The position numbers and the translations under genes were made by a program. A stretch of DNA of 64,000 nt from an uncultured Collinsella sp. (GTDB taxonomy: Bacteria > Actinomycetota > Coriobacteriia > Coriobacteriales > Coriobacteriaceae), in contig UQTV01000006.1 in the NCBI GenBank assembly GCA_900544095.1, forward strand, positions 62,001 to 126,000, in the 5' to 3' direction. Below the pieces are notes generated by a model that ran no database searches, had not been told where the DNA came from, and saw only the letters and a program-made list of their open reading frames with translations. This document shows, piece by piece, positions 1-13,000 of the stretch; position 1 is the first letter of the stretch, and every line of letters begins with the position of its first letter.

Positions 1-965
1 AGCTTGCCGAGCGCCTGTCCGCCGCGCCTACGCTGGTCGGCGAGAACCTGGTCAAGACCGTGAGCTGCCCTGAGCCCCACGCTTTTGCCGCGAGCGACCT
101 GCCCGCTACGCATGACTTTGCGCTTGCCCCTACCGCTCCTGCCCGCCACAAAGTGGTCGCCTACGACTGCGGCGTGAAGCGCGGCATCCTGGAGGGCCTG
201 GTTCGTGCTGGCTGCAACCTCACCGTCGTGCCGTGGGATACACCCGCGCGTCAGGTGCTCGACATGAATCCCGATGGCGTCTTTTTGTCCAACGGCCCCG
301 GCGACCCCGATGCCGTGGTGGAGACCTACGAGCAGGTGCAGCAGCTAATCGGCAAGGTGCCGGTTTTTGGCATCTGCCTTGGTCACCAGATGATCAGCTT
401 GGCGTGCGGCGCCCAGATGGAAAAGCTCAAATTCGGTCACCGTGGTGGCAACCAGCCGGTTATGAATCTGGTCAGCCGCCGTGTGGAGATCACCGCGCAA
501 AACCACGGCTTTGGCCTGTTGTTCCCCAGCTTGGGCAAGCTTGTCCCCGAGCTTTCGGGCGGCGAGACCGAGCACGCGGCCGATGACGATCTGCGCGTCT
601 GGGTGCGCCGCGGTATCGCGCCGGTCGTGATGAACGAGCGTTTCGGCCGCATTCGCCTGACGCATGTGAATCTCAATGACGGCACCGCCGAGGGCATTCA
701 GCTGCTCGATGCGCCGTGCTTCTCGGTCCAGTATCACCCCGAGGCATCGCCCGGCCCCACCGATGCCCATTATCTCTTTACCGCCTTTACGCGACTCATG
801 GACGGCGAGGAGAACTATCTGGACATCGATACCGCCAAGGACCGCCTTGCCGGCTGGAATTTCGCCGACGATGGTTCCGCCGTTCTACCGAACGGCGGAC
901 CGGTCGACGCTGCGGCTGCATCTGGCACATCATCTTGCCGTTCTGCTTCGGACGCGCGGGCATAA
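1..965 (+). CDS. carA: Carbamoyl-phosphate synthase small subunit, 3' part
   Basis: This is the glutamine amidotransferase subunit that supplies ammonia from glutamine to CarB for carbamoyl phosphate, used in pyrimidine and arginine synthesis. The reading frame is open from the window edge (codons from base 3), so the N-terminal CPSase small-chain domain is cut off. The visible part is the class I glutamine amidotransferase domain: the nucleophile elbow GICLGHQ holds the catalytic Cys, and QYHPEASPGP holds the His and Glu of the triad. The last 30 or so residues are Ala/Ser-rich and not typical of the family. carB follows 98 bases downstream on the same strand. The GTG at base 60 is internal, not the start. 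Confidence 0.95.
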   Translation, partial: LAERLSAAPTLVGENLVKTVSCPEPHAFAASDLPATHDFALAPTAPARHKVVAYDCGVKRGILEGLVRAGCNLTVVPWDTPARQVLDMNPDGVFLSNGPGDPDAVVETYEQVQQLIGKVPVFGICLGHQMISLACGAQMEKLKFGHRGGNQPVMNLVSRRVEITAQNHGFGLLFPSLGKLVPELSGGETEHAADDDLRVWVRRGIAPVVMNERFGRIRLTHVNLNDGTAEGIQLLDAPCFSVQYHPEASPGPTDAHYLFTAFTRLMDGEENYLDIDTAKDRLAGWNFADDGSAVLPNGGPVDAAAASGTSSCRSASDARA

Positions 966-1063
966 GCCCAGCGCGCCCTCGCATCACGGCAACCTGATGC
1001 ACCAGCTGCACCCTCGCTGACTTTTCCAAAACATTGAGTCAGCCTCTCTAGGAGGTTTTAAAC

Positions 1064-4378
<3,315 letters not shown>

Positions 4379-4390
4379 GTTGAGCTGTCC

Positions 4391-4474
4391 GGCCGGGGCG
4401 GGAGGCGGACACTTTCTCTCGGAAACTGGGCTTCGCGAAGTTTTCCGAGAGAAAGGACCGCCTCCCGCCCGGCC
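4391..4474 (+). terminator. Long inverted repeat after carB, probable terminator
   Basis: The GC-rich arm 4391-4408 pairs with 4458-4474 (one bulged G). An inner arm TTTCTCTCGGAAA (4413-4425) pairs with TTTCCGAGAGAAA (4442-4454). The centre contains CTTCGCGAAG. No clean T run follows, so termination is inferred. A close relative of the inner arm lies at 9660-9701. Confidence 0.5.
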
Positions 4475-4539
4475 TGCGGTGACTCGGTAGCACCGTGTGC
4501 TGCCGAAGGGGCTTTGCGCGATGACTAGGGCTGAAAAAG

Positions 4540-4584
4540 AAAGTGAGTGTGGGCGCCGTCGTTCGTTTGAACGACGGCGCCCAC
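4540..4584 (-). terminator. Rho-independent terminator of the GntR gene
   Basis: A perfect 15-bp stem (4549-4563 with 4570-4584, a GTGGGCGCCGTCGTT arm) is followed on the minus strand by a T-rich stretch read from the A-rich 4533-4543. It lies just past the stop codon of the regulator. Confidence 0.75.
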
Positions 4585-4593
4585 GTTTTGGAT

Positions 4594-5376
4594 TTATTGG
4601 GCTGTGGCGGTGAAGGTTGTTTTGTCGGCGGCGATGTGCACGTGCAACTTTGCCTGACCGTCACAGCTGATGAGCACGCCTACCTCGAACGGGGTTCCCG
4701 TCTTGTCGTAGGTCGAACGCACGATGCGCATCGCCGCCTTACCGGTGTTCTGTCCCAAAAGGCGCGCCTCATGCTTGTCGAGGTTGACCGTCTCGTAGAC
4801 GGCATCGACGCTTGCGGGCAGGATGCCGGTCTTTTCCGCGATGTAGGCGTAGAGCGAGCCATCCACGTCTTTGCGTGTGAGCTCGGGGCAAAGTGACACG
4901 GGGATATAGACGTAGTTGAGCTCCATGGGTTTGTCGTTGGCGAGACGCAGGCGGCGAATCTCCCAGACGGGTGTCCCTTCGGGCACTTTGAGCCCAGAGG
5001 CGATGCCGCGGACGGCCGGTATGCTTGAAAAGGCGAGAATCTGCGAGCTCGGAACCCGTCCCGCTTCGCGCATCCGCGCGCTGAAATTCAGGGCCAGGTC
5101 GATGCCGGGTGCTGAGGTTTGGGGCTTGATGAACGTGCCCTGCCCACGTTTGCGCACCACGCGCCCCTCGATGACGAGATCTTGGAAGCAACGGCGCACG
5201 GTCGCGCGCGATAACTCCAGCCGCTCACAGATTTCGAGCTCGCGTGGCAGCGGCGTCTTGGTGTCGAACGCCTGGCTGGCGATAAGCAGGGCGATTCGAT
5301 GTTTAAGTTGGACATAGAGCGGCGTATCACCGCTGCGGTCGAAGGGTTCGGAGGCGAGAAACGAGATCATATCCAT
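4594..5376 (-). CDS. GntR-family (HutC/UTRA) transcriptional regulator
   Basis: This is a 260-residue ligand-responsive repressor. Residues about 10-75 form the GntR winged helix (PLYVQLKHRIA, ELSRATVRRCFQDL, GQGTFI). Residues about 95-255 form a UTRA effector domain (PVWEIRRLRLANDKPMELN, then a C-terminal LISCDGQAKLHVHI strand), which in relatives binds sugar phosphates. The ATG at 5376 has GGAGG six bases upstream; the frame stays open to 5409 but without a ribosome site. It diverges from the mannose-family PTS operon and probably controls it. Candidate operators lie in 5460-5600. Confidence 0.9.
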   Translation of the reverse strand: MDMISFLASEPFDRSGDTPLYVQLKHRIALLIASQAFDTKTPLPRELEICERLELSRATVRRCFQDLVIEGRVVRKRGQGTFIKPQTSAPGIDLALNFSARMREAGRVPSSQILAFSSIPAVRGIASGLKVPEGTPVWEIRRLRLANDKPMELNYVYIPVSLCPELTRKDVDGSLYAYIAEKTGILPASVDAVYETVNLDKHEARLLGQNTGKAAMRIVRSTYDKTGTPFEVGVLISCDGQAKLHVHIAADKTTFTATAQ

Positions 5377-5459
5377 GGGGTACCTCCATGTCGTGAGCAT
5401 ACGTGACATGGTCTGACACTGCGGGACAAACCGGTGATGTCAGGCCCGATTCTTGTTGG

Positions 5460-5474
5460 TATGTATGGTACATA
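5460..5474. promoter_or_regulatory. Palindromic operator candidate
   Basis: TATGTATGGTACATA is a perfect inverted repeat (TATGTA/TACATA, centre TGG). It lies in the AT-rich divergent region between the GntR gene and the PTS operon. HutC-type regulators bind palindromes of this size. A second inverted repeat, ATCAGG/CCTGAT, lies at 5492-5510. Operator function is inferred. Confidence 0.4.
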
Positions 5475-5548
5475 AGGAACATAAAACATTTATCAGGCAA
5501 TCTACCTGATATTTTAAAAATAATTAGAAGAAAAAATAATTTAGGCAC

Positions 5549-5600
5549 AAAAATAGTTGCTACCGTTAACCGACGAATAGTTGCCGTTCGCAACTATTTT
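5549..5600 (+). promoter_or_regulatory. Possible switching hairpin in the PTS leader
   Basis: AATAGTTGC occurs twice (5552-5560 and 5576-5584) and its complement GCAACTATT once (5590-5598). The single complement can pair with either copy, giving two mutually exclusive hairpins upstream of the EIIA gene. It could be an antitermination leader or a set of repeated protein sites. Confidence 0.35.
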
Positions 5601-5684
5601 CTTGTACCGAACATGCCCCGGCGCAACAATAATCTCAGCAAAAAACAAAGCCGTGCGACACACGGCAGGTCGAGAGGAGACCGC

Positions 5685-6119
5685 ATGCGGTATCTGGTAA
5701 TGGTCAGTCACGGAACGCTCGCTCCCGGACTGCACAGTGTCCTCAAGATGCTCGGCAATGACGCCCCGAACATCTTGTCGACGAGTCTCGTGGACGGCAT
5801 GGGCGCTGACGAGTATGTCGAGAACGTCAAAGCGACGCTCGCTCCTGTTAACGCCGATGATGAGGTTGTCCTGCTCGGTGATATCCTGGGCGGATCGCCG
5901 CTCACCAATGCCATGAACACGCTGGCCGAGAAGGGCCTGCTCGCCCACACCATTGCCTTCGGCGGCATGAACCTGCCCATGGCTATGACCGCCATGATGG
6001 GGCTTGCCACCATGGACCTGGATTCTCTCAAGCAGATGATGCTGCAGGAGGGCAAGAACGGTATGTCCGAGCTTGTGGTCCCGACCGATGACGCCGACGA
6101 CGAGGACGACGACATCTAG
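5685..6119 (+). CDS. PTS mannose/fructose/sorbose-family EIIA
   Basis: This is a 144-residue cytoplasmic phosphocarrier that passes phosphate from HPr to EIIB during sugar uptake. The N-terminus MRYLVMVSHGTLAPG carries the conserved SHG motif with the phosphorylated His9. GGSPLTNA is the other family signature. The C-terminus is a run of Asp/Glu. The chosen ATG follows GAGGAGA; the frame is open upstream but has no ribosome site there. It is the first gene of a four-gene operon (EIIA, EIIB, EIIC, EIID). The sugar cannot be told from sequence; mannose-family systems take hexoses and amino sugars. Confidence 0.92.
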   Translation: MRYLVMVSHGTLAPGLHSVLKMLGNDAPNILSTSLVDGMGADEYVENVKATLAPVNADDEVVLLGDILGGSPLTNAMNTLAEKGLLAHTIAFGGMNLPMAMTAMMGLATMDLDSLKQMMLQEGKNGMSELVVPTDDADDEDDDI

Positions 6120-6202
6120 GCCGCACCAAGGTTTCATCTAGCTGCAAACGTTAGGAAGAAGAGGCCGCGACCGCGGGCCTCATGAAGGAAAGGGGAGAAC
6201 GT

Positions 6203-6691
6203 ATGATTTCGTTCATCCGTATTGACGACCGTATGATCCATGGACAGACCGTTACCCGTTGGGCCCTCGAGTATCCCTGCGACGGTCTTATCGCCGTCAA
6301 CGACGCCGCGGCGTCCAACCCCGTGCTCAAGGAGGCCTACAAGAGTGCCTCGGGCAAGAAGACGTTCGTGTGGACCAAGGAGCACTTCAAGGAGGTCTCC
6401 GAGAAGGTTCTCAAGTCCAACACCAAGTACTTCCTGATCACCAAGAACCCGCTCGACATGAAGGAACTTCTCGTCGATTTTGGCTTTAAGCCCGGCATGG
6501 ACCGCATCATCGTCGGCCCCTGCAACGACCGTCCCGGCGCCACCAAGCTCGGCAACAACCAGTCGATCACGCAGGAAGAGGCCCAGGCGCTCGAGGATCT
6601 CACCAACGCCGGCTACACGGTCGAGTTCGCCCTTATCAAGGAGAAATCCATTGGTGAGTGGCCCAAGTTCCGCGGTCAGTTTGGCTTCTAG
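6203..6691 (+). CDS. PTS mannose/fructose/sorbose-family EIIB
   Basis: The 162-residue protein starts MISFIRIDDRMIHGQ. The DDRMIHGQ motif with phospho-His13 identifies an EIIB of the mannose family, which phosphorylates the sugar as it passes through EIIC/EIID. Its length is that of a free-standing EIIB. The start at 6203 is preferred over the in-frame ATG at 6182 because AAAGGGGAG lies at the right distance. It sits 83 bases after the EIIA stop. Confidence 0.93.
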   Translation: MISFIRIDDRMIHGQTVTRWALEYPCDGLIAVNDAAASNPVLKEAYKSASGKKTFVWTKEHFKEVSEKVLKSNTKYFLITKNPLDMKELLVDFGFKPGMDRIIVGPCNDRPGATKLGNNQSITQEEAQALEDLTNAGYTVEFALIKEKSIGEWPKFRGQFGF

Positions 6692-6762
6692 TTAGGCGCC
6701 AGCTGCATTTTGGTACCTACAGCCCTGGGGAAAGGGGCTGAGGAATAAAGAAAGGGGAAAGC

Positions 6763-7620
6763 ATGGCAATCAATGCATTCCAAGCCGCGCTGTTCGGCCT
6801 GTTCGCCTGCCTGGCATCACTGCCTGGCATGGGCGGCACGACGATCGGCAACTACACTCTGGGTCGTCCTCTGGTCGCCGGCCTCATCGTCGGCATCATC
6901 ATGGGCGATATGCAGACGGGCATCCTCGTCGGCGCTGCCATCCAGGTTGTCTACATCGCTCTCGTGACCCCCGGCGGAACCGTCTCCGCCGACGTCCGCG
7001 CCGTGTCCTATATCGGCATCCCGCTGGCGATCCTCGCCATCAAGAACTCGGGCATCGATCCCGCCTCTGCTGAGGCTGCCGGCATGGCCGCATCCCTCGG
7101 TGCCGCCGTCGGCACGCTCGGCACTGTGCTCTTCTATGGCACCGCCACCATTAACCTGGTGTGGCAGGGCATGGGCTGGAAGTGGCTCGAGAAGGGCGAC
7201 CTCCACAAGCTCTACCTGGTCAACAACGTTCTGCCTTGGATCGGTCACATCGTCTGCTCGTTCCTCCCGACGTTCATCATCACCATGGGCGGCACCGCCA
7301 TGGTCGACCTTATGAAGACCTACATGCCCATGGACGGCATCGCGATGAAGACGCTGTTCACCGTCGGCTCGCTGCTGCCTACCGTCGGTATCGCCATCCT
7401 GCTCAAGCAGGTCATCTCCAAGCCGACGGACTTCCTCACGTTCTTCTTCGGCTTCACCCTGTCCGCTGTCATGGGATGCAACCTGATTGCCGCCGCCGGC
7501 ATCGGCTGCTTCTTCGCCCTGATCAACTATGAGATCGCTTCGCTCAAGATCGACCTCGCAAACGCTCCCAAGGCAGCTATCGCCTCGGGCTCCGATGATG
7601 AGGAAGAGGAGGACATCTAA
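6763..7620 (+). CDS. PTS mannose/fructose/sorbose-family EIIC
   Basis: The 285-residue membrane permease subunit has a family-typical N-terminal part (PGMGGTTIGNYTLGRPLVAG, then GDMQTGILVGAAIQVVYI) and about seven hydrophobic helices. It forms the translocation channel together with EIID. The C-terminus ends in an acidic tail. An AAAGGGGAAA ribosome site precedes the ATG. Its stop codon overlaps the EIID start by one base, so the two are translationally coupled. Confidence 0.93.
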   Translation: MAINAFQAALFGLFACLASLPGMGGTTIGNYTLGRPLVAGLIVGIIMGDMQTGILVGAAIQVVYIALVTPGGTVSADVRAVSYIGIPLAILAIKNSGIDPASAEAAGMAASLGAAVGTLGTVLFYGTATINLVWQGMGWKWLEKGDLHKLYLVNNVLPWIGHIVCSFLPTFIITMGGTAMVDLMKTYMPMDGIAMKTLFTVGSLLPTVGIAILLKQVISKPTDFLTFFFGFTLSAVMGCNLIAAAGIGCFFALINYEIASLKIDLANAPKAAIASGSDDEEEEDI

Positions 7621-8447
7621 TGGCAGAGAAGAAGAAACTCTCTAAGAAAACGCTTGCCAAGTCGTTCCGTAACTGGTCCTATGGCAACCTGACCTGCTTC
7701 TCGCAGGAGCACATGCAGACCTTCGGTTACCTGTGCGCCATGCTTCCGATCGTCGAGGAGCTCTACGACACGCCCGAGGAGCAGAAGCAGGCCCTCCAGA
7801 CCTACTCCGCGTTCTTCAACACCGAGCCGCAGATCGGCACCATGATTGTCGGCGTCACCGCCGGCCTCGAGGAGGCTCGCGCAAACGGCGAGGCCATCGA
7901 CGACGACGCCATCAACGGCATCCGCGCCGGCCTCATGGGCCCGCTCGCCGGCCTTGGCGACTCGCTGATCGTCGGTACCCTGATCCCGATCCTGCTCGGT
8001 ATCGCCCTCGGTCTCTCGACCGGCGGCTCCCCGCTCGGCGCTATCTTCTATATCGTCGTGTGGAACCTGCTCATGTACCTCGGCATGCGCTTTGCCTACA
8101 ACCAGGGCTATGAGCTCGGCGGCAAGGCAGTCGAGGCCCTCGTCGGCCCCAAGGCAAAGGCTCTTCGCGATTCCATCGTGATGGTCGGTACCATGGTCAT
8201 CGGTGCAGTCGGTGCTACCTGGGTCTCCATCACCTGCAGCCCCAACCTGGTGCTGCCCGGTGGCGGTAAGTTCCAGGACACGCTCGATGGCATCTATCCG
8301 CACCTGCTGCCGATGGTCTTCATCATCTTCTGCTGGTACATGATGACCAAGAAGAAGGTCAACCCCATCGTTATGATGCTGATCCTCGTTGTGATCGCAT
8401 TTGTGGGCGTTGTTATTGGCTTCTTCGACCCGGCGCTGAGCTACTAG
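7620..8447 (+). CDS. PTS mannose/fructose/sorbose-family EIID
   Basis: This 275-residue membrane subunit is found only in mannose-family PTS. It shows the family motifs NLTCFSQEHMQTFGY near the N-terminus and IRAGLMGPLAGLGDSL in the middle, with hydrophobic helices in the C-terminal half. It overlaps the EIIC stop by one base (TAATG) and is followed by a clear terminator at 8470, so it closes the operon. Confidence 0.94.
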   Translation: MAEKKKLSKKTLAKSFRNWSYGNLTCFSQEHMQTFGYLCAMLPIVEELYDTPEEQKQALQTYSAFFNTEPQIGTMIVGVTAGLEEARANGEAIDDDAINGIRAGLMGPLAGLGDSLIVGTLIPILLGIALGLSTGGSPLGAIFYIVVWNLLMYLGMRFAYNQGYELGGKAVEALVGPKAKALRDSIVMVGTMVIGAVGATWVSITCSPNLVLPGGGKFQDTLDGIYPHLLPMVFIIFCWYMMTKKKVNPIVMMLILVVIAFVGVVIGFFDPALSY

Positions 8448-8469
8448 TCATCATCCTTTGACCCCCTTT

Positions 8470-8508
8470 AAGGCCGTGCGGCCTCAACCGCACGGCCTTC
8501 TGATTTTA
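8470..8508 (+). terminator. Terminator of the PTS operon
   Basis: AAGGCCGTGCGG (8470-8481) pairs with CCGCACGGCCTT (8488-8499) and is followed by TCTGATTTT. It lies 22 bases after the EIID stop. Confidence 0.85.
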
Positions 8509-8643
8509 CGCCGCCCTTCAAGGGCAATATGGCCAGCGACCTCCATCGCCTACACGACACCCGCTATATTGCTCTTGAAAGATGACGTATTCGATAAACG
8601 ATGTACTTGCACATGATGCACGCTATGCACGAGGAGGACCCAT

Positions 8644-8970
8644 ATGCACGAGAAACACGGACACGACCTTTCGCGCGACGACTTGATCCGCGAGGCAAAG
8701 ATGCAGACCGATGCTATTCAGCGGCTCAACGTTTGGCTGCGCCTGGGCTATTCGCTCGTGGCTATTGGCTTTTTGGTGGGGATGTGGGGTATGCAGGGCG
8801 GTCCCGGCTGGGGCGTCCCCGCGGGCATCGTGTGCCTGGTGGTGGGCACTCCGCTTTCGATTGTGCTTAAGGTTGGCACGACCAACGCCAAAAAGAATGT
8901 TGAGCGTATGCTCGAGGCCGCGGGTATCGACGTTGAGGAGCTTATGCGACGCAAGAAGGACGAGCAATAG
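8644..8970 (+). CDS. Small membrane protein of unknown function
   Basis: I do not recognise this 108-residue protein. It has a charged N-terminus (residues 1-30), two hydrophobic segments (about 32-50 and 56-75, separated by GGPGWG) and a charged Lys/Glu-rich C-terminal helix ending MRRKKDEQ. GAGGAGGA lies seven bases before the ATG, so translation is well supported. It stands alone between the PTS terminator and a MarR gene. Confidence 0.75.
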   Translation: MHEKHGHDLSRDDLIREAKMQTDAIQRLNVWLRLGYSLVAIGFLVGMWGMQGGPGWGVPAGIVCLVVGTPLSIVLKVGTTNAKKNVERMLEAAGIDVEELMRRKKDEQ

Positions 8971-9038
8971 ACTTCCGCGTTGGGGTATCATAAATAATTG
9001 TTGCGAATGTTAACTAATGTACGGCAAATGACGGTTTT

Positions 9039-9515
9039 ATGGCCCTTCTAGAGTTGCAAAGGACAATATCCCCAGTGGATTACGATGACGTCGCTCGAAA
9101 ACTGATTGTGTACTCACGTTCCCTTGCCAAGGGATCCTTGAGTGCTGCCGGCGGCGCCAGTGTGGGCGAGGCACCGGTTTTACAGTATCTATCGGGTATT
9201 GACGGTGATGTCATTCCCTCCGAGATTGCCAAGAAGCTGAAATTCTCCCGTGCGCGCATGTCGCATATCTTGGATTCACTCGAGAGCAAGGGTTACGTTC
9301 AGCGCAGGACCGATCCAAACGATCGTCGGCGTGTGCTGGTGAGCATTACCGAGGAAGGCCGTGATTTCGCGGCGAAAAAAAATGCCGAGAGTGTGGCATC
9401 GCTCTCGAAACAACTCTCAGCGCTCGGCGAGCACGATGCCCAGGAGCTCGTGCGCATTCTGAATAAAGCCTATAGCCTTACCTATGATGCCGACGATTAC
9501 CTGGACAATCTATAA
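9039..9515 (+). CDS. MarR-family transcriptional regulator
   Basis: A 158-residue DNA-binding protein with a MarR-type winged helix. VIPSEIAKKLKFSRARMSHI is the helix-turn-helix (about residues 58-77) and RRTDPNDRRRVLVSITEEGR the wing with the DxRxR signature (about 87-106). There is no good ribosome site before the ATG, so the start is less sure and the mRNA may be leaderless. It lies 500 bases upstream of the GH31 gene on the same strand. Inverted repeats in that gap are possible targets. Confidence 0.88.
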   Translation: MALLELQRTISPVDYDDVARKLIVYSRSLAKGSLSAAGGASVGEAPVLQYLSGIDGDVIPSEIAKKLKFSRARMSHILDSLESKGYVQRRTDPNDRRRVLVSITEEGRDFAAKKNAESVASLSKQLSALGEHDAQELVRILNKAYSLTYDADDYLDNL

Positions 9516-9659
9516 GGATAAAGGCAGACATTTGGGTGCATCTTGAAATGCACCCGGGACAGTTGTGCCCATTGACTACCGTCAGCATCTCATTCCAAAC
9601 CAAATCAGCCAACGTACGGCATAGCAATCTCCGGTAGGTCGCAGGGCGGCGGTCGAGCT

Positions 9660-9701
9660 TTTCTCTCGGGAAACTTCGCGAAGTCCAGTTCCCGAGGGAA
9701 A
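9660..9701. repeat. Hairpin related to the inner arm at 4413-4454
   Basis: TTTCTCTCGGGAA (9660-9672) faces TTCCCGAGGGAAA (9689-9701) with CTTCGCGAAG in the loop. The arm and the CTTCGCGAAG centre are shared with the hairpin after carB, so this is a dispersed repeat. It may also end the marR-type transcript. Confidence 0.6.
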
Positions 9702-9745
9702 GGTATGGTCTGTGTAATACCAGATAAACAGTACATTTTTGCTAG

Positions 9746-9917
9746 ATTGGTATTTGACTGAAGAACCAATTGGTATGGCTTATTAAGCCCACCTTGCCGT
9801 TGACGCTCATTTTACTGCCGCTGGTGGACTTCCGAACTTGGTTGCGCAAGTGCTCCCATATATTGATATGACCTAGTAGGTGGCTATCTGGTTACCACCA
9901 GTTGGCCCCTTGGTAAC
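9746..9917. promoter_or_regulatory. Operator-like repeats upstream of the GH31 gene
   Basis: ATTGGTAT occurs at 9746-9753 and 9769-9776, the second overlapping the perfect palindrome ACCAATTGGT (9765-9774). A further inverted pair, GTTACCA/TGGTAAC, lies at 9891-9917. These sit between a MarR-type gene and the glycosidase. Binding is inferred only. Confidence 0.3.
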
Positions 9918-10017
9918 GGGTGGCCTCATTGTGCGGAATGTACCGAACATCCCCGTTTGATACGTTTTCCCATGCTGCCGGGGGGCGTCCTCGGCATCTC
10001 GGAAGAAAGGAGACCAG

Positions 10018-13000
10018 GTGCGCAGGAATTCCATTTTTACGAAACGGTGGGTGAAGGGAAGCGCGGTCCTCGTTGCCACTGCAGCGACGCTCGTGTTTGC
10101 CAATCCCCAACAGGCGATTGCCACGCCACTCAAGGGCGTCGACTCAGCGACCGTGTCCCAGTCTGCCTCGAATGTCGTCGACATCGATTTCGCTGACGGC
10201 ATCAAGGGCCGTATTACGTTCCTCGAGGACGGTATTTTCCGTTATAACGTCGACCCCAAGGGTGAGTTTTCCGATTACGCCACACCGCGCAGTAAGTCCC
10301 ACACGGCTAAAATCCAGGCTCAGCCCGATACCTCGGACACCTACAGCAAGCCGAGTGCGACGGTTGCCGACAAGGGCGACACTATCGAGATCACCGGCGG
10401 AAAGGCGACCGTGATCCTGGACAAGGCGACCGGCAAGATGAGTATCAAGTCAGGCGACCGTGTCGTGGTTTCCGAGTCCGCGTCCCTCGACCTTGATAAG
10501 AAGGGTACCGTCCAGACGCTCGCCAAGGAGAAGTCCGAGAACTTCTTTGGCGGCGGCACCCAGAACGGACGCTTCCTGCACACCAACCAGACCATCGCCA
10601 TCTCCAACACGAACAACTGGACCGATGGCGGCGTTGCCTCGCCCAACCCGTTTTATTGGACGAGTGACGGCTACGGCGTACTCCGAAACACGTTTGCAGA
10701 GGGTTCCTACGACTTCGGTTCCACGGACTCATCGACGGTCACGACTTTGCACAGCGAGAATGAGTTTGATGCCTACTACTTCGTGGCGACCAACGAGGGC
10801 GCTTCGAACGTGGCAACCGAGATGCTGCAGGACTACTACAAGGTGACCGGTAACCCGGTACTGCTGCCCGAGTACGGGTTCTACCTTGGTCATCTTAATG
10901 CCTATAACCGTGATGGCTGGTCAACGACCTCGGGTCAAAAGAAGTGGGAGACCAAGGGCAGCAAGTCCTCGAGCGAGAAGGGCGACGTTAAGTACGAGTC
11001 TGGCATGTCGACGGGCTACAAGCTCGACGGCACACTTGCGGCCGAGACGCTCAACGGTGAGGGCCCTACGGTTGATACCGAGAACATGAAAGCGACCGAT
11101 TTCGACCGCCAGTTCTCTGCTCGTCAGGTTATCGATGACTACGAGGACAACGACATGCCGCTCGGCTGGTTCCTGCCGAACGACGGTTACGGCGCCGGCT
11201 ATGGCCAGAACGGTTACTACAAGACCGGCGGCGTCAACTCCGACGGAGCGAGCTCGGCCGACCGTCTTAACGCTGTGCGTGCCAATGTCGACAACCTTAA
11301 GAAGTTCACCGAGTATGCCAACTCCAAGGGTGTGAGCACGGGCTTGTGGACCCAGTCCAACCTTGAGCCCGACAGCAACCCTGAGACCCCGTGGCATCTG
11401 CTTCGCGACTTCGACGCCGAGGTCAAGACGGGAGGCATCACTACCCTTAAGACCGACGTTGCCTGGGTTGGATCTGGCTACTCCTTTGGTCTTAATGGCA
11501 TCAAGACAGCTTATGACACGGTGACGACCGGCGCTAACAAGCGCCCCAACATCATCACGCTCGATGGTTGGGCCGGCACGCAGCGCTTTGGTGGCATTTG
11601 GACCGGCGACCAGTATGGCGGTAACTGGGAGTACATTCGCTTCCATATCCCCACGTATATCGGTCAGAGTCTTTCGGGCAACCCCAACATCGGCTCCGAC
11701 ATGGATGGCATCTTTGGCGGCGACCCCATCATTTCTGCGCGTGACTACCAGTGGAAGACGTTCACGCCCTCTATGCTTGACATGGACGGTTGGGGCACCT
11801 ACCGTAAATCGCCCATGACGCACGGCGATCCCTACACAGGCATCTCGCGCTTCTACCTCAAGCTCAAGGCGCAGCTCATGCCCTATATCTACACGAGCGC
11901 GGCCTCGGCGGCCAACATCGACACGGGTAACGGCGATGCCGGCCTGCCCATGATCCGCGCCATGCTGCTTTCCGACAACTCCGAGTACGCCGCAAGCACT
12001 TCGACGCAGTACCAGTATATGTTCGGTGAGAACTTCCTAGTGGCACCGGTGTATCAGGATACCCAGGCAGATGAGAACGGCAACGACATTCGCAATGGGA
12101 TCTACCTCCCCAACTACGGCACCGACGAGAATCCCACCATCTGGATCGATTACTTCTCGGGTAAGCAGTATCGCGGCGGCCAGGTTCTCAACAACTACGA
12201 GGCTCCGCTTTGGAAGCTGCCGCTGTTTGTGAAGGCCAACGCTATCGTGCCGATGTACGCCGAGAACAACAACCCCGAGGCAGTGAGCGACACCAACACC
12301 AAGGGTACCGACCGCAGTCAGCGTATCGTCGAGTTCTTCGCCACCGAGGGCGACGGCACCTTTACGCAGTACGAGGACGACGGCTCCTCCATCGAAAACA
12401 ACACGACTGAGGACGATTCCTACGGCACGATCGACAATATCTCCTACGGTGAGCATGTGAGCACCGTCTACAGCTCCAAGGCCGCAGGCGGCACCGCGAC
12501 CTTTACCGCCGAGGCCTCGCAGGGCGGCTACAACGGCTACGACTCCAACCGCACCACGACCTTCGTGGCCAATGTGTCCGCCAAGCCCACGAGCGTCGTC
12601 GCCAAGAACGGCGGATCCGCACTCAACGTGGTTGAGGTCAACTCGCAGGAGACCTTTGACGCCGCGACCCCCGAGGCCGGCCAGGCGGTCTACTTCTACA
12701 GCAAGACCCCCAACCTCAACCACTACGGCAGCGATGCGGACGGCACCGAGGCCGAGCAGGGCGAGAGCTTCAACAACACCAAGATCACCACGAACCCCAA
12801 GGTCTACGTCAAGTTCGCGAAGACCGATGTTGCTGCAGCGGCGCAGACGCTTGAGCTGGGCGGTTTCGTGAACGCCGACGCAACGCTCACAGCCGATCGC
12901 CTCAACGAGAACCTCTCCGCACCCACGAACCTTGCTGCCCCCGAGGACGTCACGACCCCAACGAGCATCAAGCTCACCTGGGGAAAGGTCGATGGTGCTA

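Larger units (their letters stand above)
9516..10017. other. 502-base gap between marR-type gene and GH31 gene
   Basis: I see no gene here. It holds a hairpin at 9660-9701, several TTGGTAT words and palindromes (9746-9776, 9891-9917), and the GH31 ribosome site AAAGGAG at 10006-10012. It is more AT-rich than its surroundings around 9700-9860, as expected for a promoter region. Confidence 0.6.
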
